A stretch of 35,242 nt of DNA from Lingula anatina (Eukaryota > Brachiopoda > Lingulata > Lingulida > Lingulidae): contig NW_019775598.1 of assembly GCF_001039355.2 (NCBI RefSeq), positions 265,524 through 300,765 of the forward strand, read 5' to 3'. Shown in pieces: positions 1-10,407 of the stretch (position 1 is the first letter of the stretch; the number at the start of each line of letters is the position of its first letter). Below the pieces are notes generated by a model. It had not been told where the DNA came from. It saw only the letters and a program-made list of their open reading frames with translations, and did not search any database. The translations under genes were made by a program, and so were the position numbers.

Positions 1-60
1 CCCCTTGGGGGGCCCCCCACCCCCCCCCCCCCCCCCCCCGGCTCTTCCTCCCCCATCTCG

Positions 61-100
<40 letters not shown>

Positions 101-152
101 AGTAATGCACGTTCTATCCATCTGATCATGTACGTTATTTCTCTCTCCTCAG
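1..152 (+). other. end of intron of galaxin-like gene 1, with C-run and CT microsatellite
   Basis: This is the 3' end of the intron before the exon at 153. It holds a long C homopolymer (about 17-39), a (CT)n run (62-97) and a pyrimidine-rich acceptor ending at 152. The reading frame that crosses it (Pro then Ser-Leu repeats) is translated simple sequence, not protein. Confidence 0.6.
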
Positions 153-378
153 CTGCAATGGCAAAGCCTTCAGCACCACTTATGAGGACTGTTGTGGTGG
201 AGTTGTCTACGACAGACGTCACCAAGACTGCTGTGATGGCTACCTCGTTATCAACAAACCCGACCAGTGCCCAAGCCTGAAGAACTACGGCTACGCCCAC
301 GATGCCTCTTATAACAGCTATAATGCTTATAACAGCTACGACGCCTCTTATAGCGGCCACAATGCTAAGGTCTATTAA
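153..378 (+). CDS. galaxin-like secreted dicysteine protein, last exon (5' part outside window)
   Basis: A terminal exon starts after the acceptor tctcctcAG (151-152) and runs to TAA at 376-378. The first base completes a split codon (phase 2). The 74 full codons begin CNGKAF, then a TYEDCCGG block, a second cysteine pair (HQDCCDGY) and a final single Cys in DQCPS. This Cys-Cys-Gly-Gly spacing is that of galaxin repeats, known from coral skeleton matrix and found in molluscs. The tail (about residues 43-74) is rich in Tyr, Asn, Ser and Ala. The exon matches the last exon of the gene at 3698-4458 in phase and in its cysteine positions, so the two are tandem paralogues. Signal peptide and first exon must lie upstream of the window. 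A role in extracellular or mineralised matrix is inferred from the family only. Confidence 0.8.
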
Positions 379-509
379 GCTAAAATTCGGCTATTGACTT
401 AGATATTGACTTTTAGAAATTTAGTCGGTGCGATAGCAGGATGAGATTCCTGTATGGAAAGCGATCAGTTTGTGATAGTTTCATAAGTTGTTCGGTGATT
501 AAGGTATTT

Positions 510-515
510 AATAAA
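510..515 (+). terminator. poly(A) signal AATAAA, candidate for galaxin-like gene 1
   Basis: A canonical AATAAA lies 132 bases after the stop codon. A second AATAAA at 803-808 sits just before a long A tract and is the alternative 3' end. Confidence 0.4.
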
Positions 516-802
516 TGACTAGAATACTGCGAGGAGTTTTTGTTGTTTTCTCCATCGTTGTATGGATATATTTTGTTTAATTTTTGGAATACGATCTTTC
601 CATATATATGTTTTTTTAATTAAAAATTGTTGGGGACGGAAGTGAACAAAATTCTTTTTGCAACTTAAACTTATTTGTTTGATAGGAAAAGTAATCCCCT
701 TACTGCATATTTTGATGTGAACTTTTTGAAAACGGTATTAAGATAAAAAACGGGACACATCTTATACATTATACTCAGTAATGTTGAATAAAATTTACTT
801 TC

Positions 803-839
803 AATAAATTCCGATTTTGTAAAAAAAAAAAAAAAAAAA

Positions 840-892
<53 letters not shown>
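803..892 (+). repeat. AATAAA followed by an A-rich tract of about 72 bases
   Basis: AATAAA at 803-808 is followed 12 bases later by an A tract from 821 to 892, interrupted only by TT at about 843-844. The arrangement resembles the 3' end of a retroposed polyadenylated RNA, but no target duplication was identified. The poly-Phe frame on the other strand is a translation of this tract. Confidence 0.6.
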
Positions 893-894
<2 letters not shown>

Positions 895-1721
895 CAACAA
901 TGTGCACTTTGCACTACATTTCGTAACACGAAAGATCACAATTCTGGTTGACAAACTTTATATACACCCGAATACAGAGTCCACTCAAACTTTGTGGCTT
1001 GCAGGGATGACAAACAAGACACTGAACGTCGAGGTTATTGAAAATTTATTTTCACACGTCATGTTTTTAAAACAATGGAAAGAAGGCACTCACTCCCACT
1101 TGTCCAAAATTACAAATGCCTCAGGGCACTAAATTCAGACACTTTACAGGCATGACTTGCATAATATGTTGACCATCTGTTAGAAATGTTAAAATCAAGG
1201 AGAACATTTTTTATAAAAGAGAAGAGAAGTTATGTAATTGTCTGCCATAATTGTACTAATGCACCGAGAAGAAGTCAACATCCAACCTCAACGGTCAACA
1301 TTACTGAAATGAAAATAGCTTAACTATAACTTGTGATATGGACGAAATTTTCAATAAGTTAAATCGAATTTGGATACGGAATATTTAGAATTCAGGTAAT
1401 GTTTAGATAATAAATCGCAAATAAAAAGGGTCAAGTTGAGATGGGCATTTTTTAAAAAAATTATCAAAAATCCAATCACGTCTTTAAAGTTTAATAATTG
1501 GTTACAACCGTCGCCTTTACCTTAAATTATACAGGGCATTCACCTCGCTTTATAATGGATTCTTGCCTACCGGTTAACGAGGATTCTTACCCCTAAAGAT
1601 AAATATTGAACTTTTGCCTACGTAATTATGACAAGTGCAATGAACTCATATAAGCCACATGATAAATCACGTAGCCGACTACTGACCCTAGCAAAGCACA
1701 TCTTCTAATGCAAGGGCGCAT
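893..1721. other. intergenic, no gene seen
   Basis: AT-rich sequence between the A tract and the first MITE. The only open frame of note (from about 902) starts directly after the A tract and shows no recognisable domain, so no gene is called. Confidence 0.5.
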
Positions 1722-1896
1722 TTAGAACAATTTGATCCGCGTACTAACAGATCCCCGGATCAAGTATGGCTGACCCACTTACAATCTTGCCGCACTATCC
1801 CCCAATCGACACTGAAGAGATTCACTTCGGAATCAAGTGGGTCGGCCATATTTCATTCGTGGATCTATTAGTTTGCGGATCAACTTGGGTTGTGAA
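1722..1896. mobile_element. MITE family A, copy 1
   Basis: Imperfect terminal inverted repeats of about 55-60 bases. The left arm contains GATCCCCGGATCAAGTATGG and TGACCCACTT (1750-1780). The right arm (from 1835) is AAGTGGGTCGGCCATATTTC and onward to GCGGATCAACTT. The left end reads GGGCGCATTTAGAACA just before (1714-1729). The same consensus recurs at 6782-6985 and 11933-12380, which makes a repeat family rather than a chance palindrome. No coding capacity. Confidence 0.75.
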
Positions 1897-2119
1897 AGAA
1901 GCCTAAGCTGGCGAGGAATGTTAATTTGCAAGTTGTCTTCGTATACCAAATATCCTAATGTAGCGGCTTTGATATTTTGGTAGGCAGGGGACAATTTAGT
2001 TTCGAGTCAGCGAATTTTGAACGTGCTGTTAACAAATTACAATTTAATATATTTTTTTAATTATTGAATTGATGAAATAGGCAACAAAGCCAACATTTGT
2101 TAAAAATGACTTAATACCT

Positions 2120-2163
2120 GTGCGCGCGCGCGCGCGCGTACACGTGTGAGTGTGTGTGCGCGC
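2120..2163. repeat. alternating CG/TG tract (Z-DNA-prone)
   Basis: A (CG)n run of about 17 bases flows into TACACGTGTGAGTGTGTGTGCGCGC. It is nearly pure alternating purine-pyrimidine. Confidence 0.8.
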
Positions 2164-2745
2164 AAACACAGTTGCTTATTCGAGAATGTATTTGCAAATA
2201 CCCCAGTATGCATTCGGATGATTCAGTCATGTCCTAAGCAACCAAATTTAGAAACTTGTTAAGAACATACAGGTATTATTTTCTTCAACATGTTTTGTTG
2301 TCTCATCCGTTATCTAGGTCAAACTCGCCAGGAGGACATATTACCTTGAGAGTCCGTCATAAAGAGTGGTTTATTGTGTGATATAAACAATTAAAAAGTG
2401 TCAGTTGGTCTCACAGACAGATGACAGTGGGCAGGGGGGTAGGGCGGCAGCGAACACACCAAACTATGACCATTATTTCCCGACACTGATAACACATCAA
2501 GACTTGACGTCGGTCAACTTATTTAGGGTGATAGGTATCGACATTTAGAACGGTTCGAAATTGTTTCTTACATATCAAATGGTCGTTATAGATTCTCTTT
2601 AATGGGTTTCTGTATATACTTTATGATGATCATAGATAGAATCATTAATTAAGCGGGAAAGTGCTTAAAATTCAGTTTGTATGATCGATTATTCTTACTG
2701 CAAGGGTCAGAGAGTCCGATATCGGTTAAATAGGGTAGCAAAAAG
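2164..2745. other. intergenic, nothing recognised
   Basis: AT-rich sequence with no exon-like open frame, no paired splice signals and no clear repeat. Confidence 0.4.
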
Positions 2746-2748
2746 TGC

Positions 2749-2810
2749 AGTGTGTGTGTGTGTATGTGTGTGCAAGCGCGCGCGCGTGCGCGTGAGTGAG
2801 AGAGAGAGTG
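2749..2810. repeat. GT/GC/GA compound microsatellite
   Basis: (TG)n, then alternating GC, then (GA)n. The open frame on the minus strand covering it is low-complexity translation. Confidence 0.75.
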
Positions 2811-3610
2811 ATATTCTGTGTGTAAGAAAGTGAATTCTTTCACAAAAATTATCTCCGTTACTAAAAAATATCTATATTGATAATAAGACTGCATATAATC
2901 AGTATCAGGAGAAAGAGTTATGAAACTTGTTCTATCACGTATAGATATTGCGAACAGGTAATAATTCACCATTCACTTTGATAAATGCATTATTTTTTCT
3001 TTTTAGTTCTAATTAATTAACCGTAATTAATTGTGAAAAGAGGGGAACGTTAATGCACCCAATTACATATTTTACATAATTTGCTACCTTAAGAGGAAGA
3101 TATTGTACTCCCCTGCAGTGTTTGCCAGGAGTAGAAATATAGACGTAAATGACAATGTTATTTTTTATCTTTAATACCAAACTTGACTTTAATTCACACG
3201 ATGGGCTGCTCGTGTTATCATTACAGTCTGAACTTCAATATGAGAGTTTGTCTTCTCTGTATTCACTGAATTTTGTCGAACGCTTTTCACATAACGCTCT
3301 CTTTAACTTATGAAGAAGACAAAGAAAAGAATTGTTCCCCAAAACAAGAAAAATATAAAAATCTTGATGGTTCTCCCAGCTTAATACGATACCCATTAAA
3401 TAATAACATTTCCACCTACCACGAAAGAAACTCATCACAGAAAACAACCCCCATTCATAGGCAGAGAGATATAAATTCATGCTTCTGAACAATGTTCGTT
3501 GGTTGTTACGGAGATAATGGGTCTTCTAGCGGTAATGGGAATGTCAAAGTGAATTCCTAAGACAACCGTTAGGTACGCTGTTTAAATTACAATCAACACG
3601 GAGAGTGCGT
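2811..3610. other. upstream region of galaxin-like gene 2
   Basis: AT-rich. Open frames on both strands at about 3235-3490 overlap each other and show no family signature, so none is called. The proximal promoter of the next gene is at its right end. Confidence 0.4.
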
Positions 3611-3618
3611 TATAAATA
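3611..3618 (+). promoter_or_regulatory. TATA box of galaxin-like gene 2
   Basis: TATAAATA lies 80 bases before the ATG at 3698. Start of transcription would be near 3640-3645, giving a 5' UTR of about 55 bases with no upstream ATG before 3698. A strong TATA box fits a tissue-specific, highly expressed secreted protein (inference). Confidence 0.7.
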
Positions 3619-3697
3619 CAGCAAGCGGAAGCAAGTTCGCCGCACTTTTACGCCGAAATATATTGTAGAACGTTGTGCGTCCTATTTGTACGCCAAG

Positions 3698-4458
3698 ATG
3701 ATGAAGTTAGTGATCCTCGCTCTCCTCGTGGCTGCTGTGGCCGCTTTTAACGTTTACCGTGATAACTACGCCTATAACTACGGTTATCAGACAGCGGGAT
3801 ACGCCAAGGCCCCTGAGATCACCTACAACAGAGGATACCCCAGAAACTACTTCTCTGGGTATGTGGACGGGATACCTTTTCTTTTTCTTTTATTTTCTTT
3901 CTTTCTTTCATTCTTTCTTTTTTTTTTACTGAAATATTATTTAAGAATTTGAGGTCAAAATTTCAAAAGCAATTTTATCACAACAAATCAATACTGTGTA
4001 TTACTGCTCAGTTTACTTGAAAACGTTCTTTTCATCGTTTAAAATTCTTTCTCTTTGAGCACAAAATTGAGTATATCAGATATTCAAAAAGCTACCAGGA
4101 TTGTTGACACTACACATTCTTCAAAAGTGCAAAACGAACAATATTCAACTTTTCACGGTGATTTCAGAAATGAAAAATGTTTTCTTGTGTAAACACCCTT
4201 TAGTCAGACAAAATAAATAATTAAATAAAAGAAAAAAACGCACTAATTCTCTTCTACTCAGTGTTTTAATTGATACAATAATACAATCATATTTCAATTA
4301 ACAGCTGCAGAGGTCACGTGTACAACACACATTTCGAGGACTGTTGTGGTGGAGTAGCCGTCTATGACCGCAGGTACCAGGACTGCTGTGGCGGACGCCT
4401 GGTAGTGGACAAACCCGCCCAATGTCCAAGCCACTACGGCTACGGCAAGAAATATTAA
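3698..4458 (+). CDS. galaxin-like secreted dicysteine protein, two exons
   Basis: Coding exons 3698-3858 and 4305-4458 join through donor GG|GTATGT and acceptor TTAACAG (phase 2), giving 104 residues. ATG at 3698 is chosen because it lies in the predicted transcript and opens a clean signal peptide: MMKLVILALLVAAVAAF. After cleavage comes a Tyr-rich segment (DNYAYNYGY, then NRGYPRNY). Exon 2 holds the cysteine module: CRGHVY, FEDCCGGV, YQDCCGGRL and AQCPS, ending HYGYGKKY. The pattern is one galaxin-type unit. The product is expected to be secreted. A skeletal or extracellular-matrix role is inferred from the family; the Tyr-rich flanks might allow cross-linking. It is the tandem paralogue of the exon at 153-378. 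A pyrimidine-rich low-complexity block opens the intron (about 3880-3930). Confidence 0.85.
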
Positions 4459-4798
4459 ACCGGACGTCTGTCAGTTGAACGTCACGCCTGGAGACTACAC
4501 GTATCTAGCGGTAGCCTAACGTAGAGCGGCGTTGACGCGTTCCGGGCCTCCACGCGTATCATCCAAAATATTACAATGAAATAACACTGCTGCAGTTTTT
4601 AAAGACAAGCAACTGACTTTTTTATTTTTAAATTGTTATGGGTGATACTTAGGACTTCTACAAACTTTTAGTGACGTTTGAATTTTCTGAAAAAGACTTG
4701 GATTAATCTACATCACAATCAGTATTAACAGTCTATGTATTTAGTTCATGGAAATGTCTAGTATATAACGTGTGGCACATTATATCCTTCCTTCACCA

Positions 4799-4804
4799 AA
4801 TAAA
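4799..4804 (+). terminator. poly(A) signal of galaxin-like gene 2
   Basis: AATAAA lies 341 bases after the stop and is followed by T/GT-rich sequence (4820-4860), as expected for a cleavage region. Confidence 0.65.
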
Positions 4805-4884
4805 GTGCTACTGAAGAAATTGAATTGTTTCATTATTGTATGTCTATGGAACGCCGTTTGTACAAAAAAAAGATGAAAGTATCA

Positions 4885-5006
4885 TTTTGACAGGAAAACA
4901 TTTTTGCGAGGTGTTTACATCACTTTGAGATCGTCACTTTCATTATTTTGACAAGAATTTTTTTTGCAAGGTGCTAACATCATTTTGTCATTATGTCATT
5001 TTTATT
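4885..5006. repeat. diverged tandem duplication, period about 61 bp
   Basis: Two units start TTTTGACAGG and TTTTGACAAG. Both continue through a GCGAGGTGTTTACATCA / GCAAGGTGCTAACATCA block. The repeat sits just past the 3' end of galaxin-like gene 2. Confidence 0.55.
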
Positions 5007-5737
5007 ATTATTATTATCATTATGTTGTACCAACTGAATACATGTACTTTCAAACAGGACCACAGAAAGATTTTTCACTAAATATTCACAGATATATCCT
5101 TGACTAAATCTGTGCATATTTCGGTATTATTATAATTTTTTGACACCGAGTTAAAGAAATGGCGCCATTGCGCAGTTGGTCTCTGGTGCAGATTGCCCAT
5201 AGCACGTGTACCCTCTGATGTCAGAAATCTAAAACAGTTTACAAAATTAATTGTCACAGTCTACTAGCAGGCCCTGCGATCAGTGTATAGAACATGTATG
5301 GCGGAGCGGCTTAATGAATGCCACGATAACAACAGCCTATAAGTTTTGATAATGTATCAAGGTAGTTATAATATCTGCCGGGTATAATTCACGGTCTTAA
5401 TCTTCACGTCCACAGACCTCGCGCGCGCACGCGTGAACCACCCATTATTCTTTTTTCCAGTCATAGACCCGTTTTACACGAATCTGCCATGGGTTAATTC
5501 GTTACCCTCTTACTTCATCTACCATTCTCTCTCTTCCTTTCCCTCTCCAGCCATGTTTGTACCCTCTACTAGATATTCACAGATATGTCTCTGGTTAAAT
5601 TCACAACACAAATTTCTGCTGTGTCGCTTTGGAGAAAAAATCACATAATTAATCTGAAGCCCTGGTACATGATGTATGTTTTTTTTATCTTTCTGAACTT
5701 GTCACACGGGATGAAACGTCTTCATTTCTTGTTGCAG
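5007..5737. other. region upstream of CRAL-TRIO coding exon 1
   Basis: A 5' non-coding exon is expected here or further left, because the first coding exon starts at an acceptor. I cannot place it. A short alternating CG segment (CGCGCGCGCACGCG, about 5420-5433) is present but no convincing TATA box was found. Confidence 0.35.
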
Positions 5738-5759
5738 AAAATATCAGCTTTGTTCCACC

Positions 5760-8185
5760 ATGGCGGGCGAAGGCACCTATCAATGGTCACTGGATGACGA
5801 CTCCCTCAAGAAAGCCGCCAAAGAACTGAACGAAGACAGTAAACAGAGAGCCTCTCAGATCGACTCTCTGAGGACCTGGGTGAAGAAACAGCCACACCTA
5901 ACTTCACGAACAGGTAACATTTAGTAGGCGGGGCAAGGGACGGCGTGGAGAGAGGTGACCTTTCTCAAATACAGTTTAGCTCCAGCCGCTTTCATATTCT
6001 TAAAAAGACAAGAAAGGTAACACCATCTCCCCTTCTTTCTGAACTTCCTGACCTCTGCCGAAGATATTGAAGATAAGGATCATGAAAACCATAAATTAGC
6101 CAAAAGAACAATGATATTTATTAGGTACAGATTGACCGACATGTATTAGACCTATCAAAAATGGACCTATTAGACCCTGGTAAAGATTCCTATCTGGTCT
6201 TCATGATGATGGTCATTGTTTATTATTATCATCACGAAAGCGGCGTTTGGAGGTATGACATTTTAAAGGGTTTGGCCTAGCTGTCTGACTTTCCAGTGAA
6301 ACGGGACGATTAAGAAAGCGATCCCTTAGCAAAATGAAAAGTTTGCAGTAACGGGTTAACAGGAGCTTGCAAGAATTTTTTTATTGCTGCTAATTTGCAG
6401 CAAATTTGCCGAAAATTGGCAAGAAGGAATTGCACTTTGTAGCAAATTTGCTGCTAATTTGCAGCAGGCCTAATATTCTATAATATATTAATATTATGTG
6501 AATAGTCTTATTTTACCCCTCCGAACCATCAACTCTCACCTCGTCAGTAGAACACATACTGTCAGGATTTAGGTGTGATTTGAAACGTCATGGATTTTTT
6601 GGTACATCCGCGTCACGAAATAGCGCCAAAAAAGCGGCGCGATGAAAAATGCGTACGTCTGAAATAAATAAACTGTCGTGTTTAAGAGTCTACAAAAAAT
6701 CTCTTATCCAAATCTTCTCTATGTATCCCGCTTGCTGTTTCCAATCAACATGCCTAAATGTGTACTCGGGGTCCTCAGTATCACCGCATCCAGAACAAGT
6801 TGATCCACTGACTAACTGATCCGCGGATCAAATATGGCCGATCCAATTTAAAACAATGCCGATTCATACGCCGACTGGAGGCGGGGAGGCCATCAGCGTA
6901 TTAGGCGACTAGTTTTTAAGTGGGGGTCGACCATACTTGGTCCGAGGATCAGTTAGTCCGCGGATCATCTGTTCTGAATGCGACCTATGACTCTGCCATC
7001 AAAGGGTGCATTCCTAGAGATTTTAGATCGATCTATCCCCATGGGGAGTCTCACTAGATTACTGTACGCTTTGCCGGCTTAAATGTCTGTCCCGCCTACT
7101 AAAAGCTGTAAGGGGGTAATTAACTTCCGTGCGCGGTCGGGTGACTGCACTTTAGCGTGAACCCCCAGGGAGTTAGGTCGATCTAGTAAGATCGATCTAA
7201 CACCCCATTCCCATAGATTAGATCGACCTACTTTAGATCGACCTAACTCCCTGGGGGTTCACGCTAAATAGCTGTCAGCCGGGCGGACACGAAAGTTAAT
7301 TACCTCCTTCCAGCTTGTAGTAGGCGGGACGGAAACTTAAGGCGGATTATCTGACAGTAATCTAGTGAGACTCCCCGCGGTGATAGATCGATCTAAAGTT
7401 GTGGGAATAGACCCTAAATCTGTGGGAATGCCCTCTAAGTTACGTTGAGTTGTGTCTCAACTTCCCACTATTCCAGACGATGCGTTCCTGCTGCGTTTCC
7501 TCCGCACCAGTAAGTTCAGCATGTTAAGGGCCCAGCAGATGTTGGACAAGTTTTGTACGGTCAGGTCGTCACAGGAGAAGGGCGTCCCCCTTTGGTTCAA
7601 TGATTTGGACCCCGAGGACCCCAAAATATTGGAACTCTTGGATATCGGGTAGGTTCGATTTCTCGTGACCTGCAGACATTGCTTACCATTATGGGTATTT
7701 TTAAGATATTGACAAAAATCGGTGAGCGCTCAGGGTATACGCGGTTGTGACTGATGCTATAATAGCCCAAAACCAAGGCATTTATTCAGTCTAAATGACA
7801 CAAGAGCAAATTCTCAGAAGATTATATTCCAATCATTTAACTTAGTTATCTGAAGGGAAACTGACTGGTGCACCTCAAACACTTACTTTTCATTTTAAAA
7901 ATAGTGTTGTTTTTTTTTAAATATTTCGTCTAGGACCTGCCTCCCACTGCCAGGGAGAGACGACCAAAATAGGAAGGTTATGCTATACAGAACTGGTAAG
8001 ACTATATATATGTCCCATATCATTGTTCGAATCGTTTCATGTATATTTCTTTCTCTTTGTGCTCTCTCTTTATATTTTATTAACGTCTTTTAAATATATA
8101 TTATTTTTTATAAAATGGGACGTACACTTTTGTAAAAAGTTATCTCTATTTCTATATTTCAGAACAACAAAGTTGAAACTGTATT

Positions 8186-8254
<69 letters not shown>

Positions 8255-10407
8255 GGGAGGGAGGGAGAAGGGAGAGAGAGAAAGAGTGTCCCAGTCCAGC
8301 TATACGATTTAATTTCAAACAAATCTTTCCAGGTGCTTTCGATCCAAAAGTCCACGACTTCTCTGACGTGATGAGACTGGGGTTCATCACCACAGACATC
8401 CTCCTGATGGACGAGCTGAACCAGATCCACGGTTTTGTCATCTTATTGGACTTCTCGGAGTTCGGTATGAGTCACGTGACCTGCTGGGGTCCAGATACTG
8501 TCTCTAAGGCAATGATGTGCTGGCAGGTAAGGTTGATCTTCTTCAAAGGGCTCATTTCCATTGAGACTATTGGTTTACGTATCTCACTGCATGCAGTTGG
8601 ATTAACAGACTTAGGGCGCATTCCCTTAGATTTTAGATCGATCTATCCCCGTGGAGAGTCTCACTAGATTACTGTCAGATAATCCGGCTTAAATGTCCAT
8701 CCCGCCTACTACAAGCTGTAAGGGGGTAATTAACTTTCGTGACCGCTCGGCTGACAGCTATTTAGCGTGAACCCCCAGGGAGTTAGGTCGATCTAGTTGG
8801 ATCGATCTAATCTCTGGTAATGGGGTCTAACACATCTCCTCCTGGCGTTGAGTAAAATACAGAAAAGCTGGAGATTATACGAGCAAGTTAGAAACAGGAG
8901 GTCTAAGCGTGTTAATCTGTTACACTGATTGCATTCAGCAAGAGTCCTCGCAGAGTTGGAGCGATATACGTAGAGTCTAAATAACTTTTTTCAACGAACA
9001 TCGCTTGGGACTCCTATGAAATGTGCGAAATATGTAAATAGAAGCAGATATGATGTGAGATTGAAGAAATTAAATGTGTCAAATGTGTTTAAATGTTTCG
9101 TAAACTTTATTAACCATTTATTAGAATTTTTAGTTGTGTGCATTTTCATTTCTTCTCACGTGTTGGTGTTTAAAGCAGTATCGGCAAGAACTCCTCTACC
9201 AACTTGATTAATTGATTTTTTTCATGCGTTTAATACTAAAATTTACTAAGAACTATATTTCCTATATATTGCTGTGACATAAAGTGTGTTATAAAATGTT
9301 ATATCAATTATTCTTCTACAGGATTGCTACCCCACCAAGAACAAAGCTATGACATAAAGTGTGTTATAAAATGTTATATTAATTATTCTTCTACAGGATT
9401 GCTACTCCACCAGGAACAAAGCTATGACATAAAGTGTGTTATAAAATGTTATATCAATTATTCTTCTACAGGATTGCTACTCCACCAGGAACAAAGCTAT
9501 GACATAAAGTGTGTTATAAAATGTTATATCAATTATTCTTCTACAGGATTGCTACCCCACCAGGAACAAAGCAATCAATTACTACAACACGCCGACTTTG
9601 TTCAATGTTGTCTTCGAACTGTTCAAATTGGTGATGAAAGAAAAATATAAGCAACGGGTACGTCAAGTAAACGCTTTTTAGGTGGCCTTCTTTTAATCCT
9701 CAATTTGTTTTGTCCTTTTTCCTTTTAAGAAAACGCTTTGATAACCCTGCTACAGCGTACAGTATCTGGGCTAGTTAATATATTACTAATTACAGCTGCA
9801 TGGGTCATGTCTATTCCGAGTTTTGACCGCAGCATAAGTTACAGACTAATGTGTGTTGATGTATACAATTCATGTTTCAGCTTCATTTCCACTGGAGCAG
9901 CCAAGAATCGCTGCATAAACAGGTTCCTCAGCGCATGCTGCCAACGTACATGGGCGGTACGGCAGGAACGCTACAGGAGATCATACGTAATTATTTCTAT
10001 AAAGAATTAATTCTTAATCTTTTAAGATAAAACACAATTTAGGTATATTTTGATGTTCAAAAGTAAGGAGTTTAAATTCCATAATATTTTGAAGACCTTG
10101 ATTAGTTTTTAATTCCACAGGAATCATGTTGTGATATTAGTGTGACAACTTTCTGTTCCGTATATGAGTAAAAAGTACGGACGCCTTTAGTTCACTGTTG
10201 CACGTATGTAAACCTTGTAACTCAGCCAATCTTATAATATATTACTTTTCAGAGGATTGGAAAGTCCACGTACTCAAAAATAAAGAAGAAATCTCACGTA
10301 ATGCACGTTGTGCTGTGGACGAAGAAAAACGACCCGCTCCAGAAAAAGACGGCGGCGAGGGAGGCTGGGGGATTGTTGGCTCGTTCCGAAAGCTCGCCTT
10401 GGATTAG
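5760..10407 (+). CDS. CRAL-TRIO (SEC14-like) lipid-transfer protein, alpha-tocopherol transfer protein type
   Basis: Seven coding exons: 5760-5913, 7477-7648, 7934-7995, 8333-8526, 9547-9657, 9881-9986, 10253-10407. Phases close exactly and give 317 residues, near the usual 280-330 for the family. ATG at 5760 has a strong context (CCACCATGG), and the exon begins at acceptor GTTGCAG (5737), so an untranslated exon lies upstream. The CRAL-TRIO N-terminal helical domain covers about residues 35-80, with DDAFLLRFLRTSKF at 52-65. The lipid-binding domain covers about 105-265: MDELNQIHGFVILLDFSEF, then DCYPTRNKAINYYNTP (from 195), KQRLHFHW, and the closing LPTYMGGT. The C-terminus GSFRKLALD is typical of invertebrate members. 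Basic residues Arg200, Lys202 and Arg231 fall where human alpha-TTP has its phosphoinositide-binding patch (from memory of the family). The likely role is cytosolic carriage of a hydrophobic ligand such as tocopherol or a retinoid; the ligand cannot be read from sequence. Exon 5 is preceded by three partial copies of its own start. Confidence 0.9.
6384..6466. repeat. small palindromic repeat in CRAL-TRIO intron 1
   Basis: GCTGCTAATTTGCAGCAAAT occurs twice in near-direct orientation (6386 on and 6450 on), each partly self-complementary. It could fold as a hairpin. Confidence 0.5.
6782..6985. mobile_element. MITE family A, copy 2, flanked by TAT
   Basis: The left end (CACCGCATCCAGAACAAG) pairs with the reverse complement of the right end (GGTCGCATTCAGAACAGATG). 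Internal family blocks are CTGATCCGCGGATCAAATATGG and GTCCGCGGATC. TAT lies directly outside both ends (6779-6781 and 6986-6988), a possible 3 bp target duplication. It lies in intron 1 of the CRAL-TRIO gene. Confidence 0.75.
7004..7433. mobile_element. MITE family B, inverted double copy (about 430 bp palindrome)
   Basis: The left end GGGTGCATTC and right end GGGAATGCCC are inverted. Each arm carries the family B core in opposite orientation: TAGATCGATCTATCCCC, TCTCACTAGATTACTGT, GGGGGTAATTAACTT and GTGAACCCCCAGGGAGTTAG. In the centre (about 7195-7220) two element ends abut (CACCCCATTCCCATAG), so this looks like two copies placed end to end in inverted orientation. The right end stops 43 bases before the acceptor of coding exon 2. 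Confidence 0.75.
8188..8251. repeat. (GA)n microsatellite in CRAL-TRIO intron 3
   Basis: A run of about 32 GA units, followed by impure GGGA/GAGA sequence to about 8287. It lies 82 bases before the exon 4 acceptor. The long Arg-Glu repeat frame over it is not a protein. Confidence 0.9.
8614..8827. mobile_element. MITE family B, single copy
   Basis: The left end GGGCGCATTCCCTTAGATTT pairs with the reverse complement of the right end (GACCCCATTACCAGAGATTA). The interior is close to one arm of the element at 7004-7433. It is flanked by TTA (left) and TAA (right). It sits in CRAL-TRIO intron 4, starting 87 bases after the donor. Confidence 0.75.
9271..9570 (+). repeat. 4 x 75 bp tandem repeat spanning a splice acceptor and exon start
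   Basis: Units start at 9271, 9346, 9421 and 9496 and are nearly identical. Each contains the intron end (ATTATTCTTCTACAG) and the first 24 bases of coding exon 5 (GATTGCTACNCCACCARGAA). Acceptors therefore occur at 9320-21, 9395-96, 9470-71 and 9545-46. Only the last leads into the complete exon. From the other three the frame reads DCYPT(K/R)NKAMT and then TAA. The 25-residue repeated frame in another phase follows simply from 75 being divisible by three. Confidence 0.92.

Noticed and set aside
153-820. Galaxin-like gene 1 as a processed pseudogene
   Set aside because: The exon is preceded by a normal intron acceptor and keeps an intact frame and phase, which a processed copy would not.
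671-907. Poly-Phe frame on the minus strand
   Set aside because: Translation of the A tract.
8023-8667. 214-residue open frame
   Set aside because: It joins intron, a GA microsatellite and coding exon 4 in one frame. Only 8333-8526 is coding, bounded by good splice sites.
9324-9650. Open frame with 25-residue repeats (LHQEQSYDIKC type)
   Set aside because: Produced by a 75 bp tandem repeat, a multiple of three; it is out of phase with the CRAL-TRIO exon and mostly intronic.
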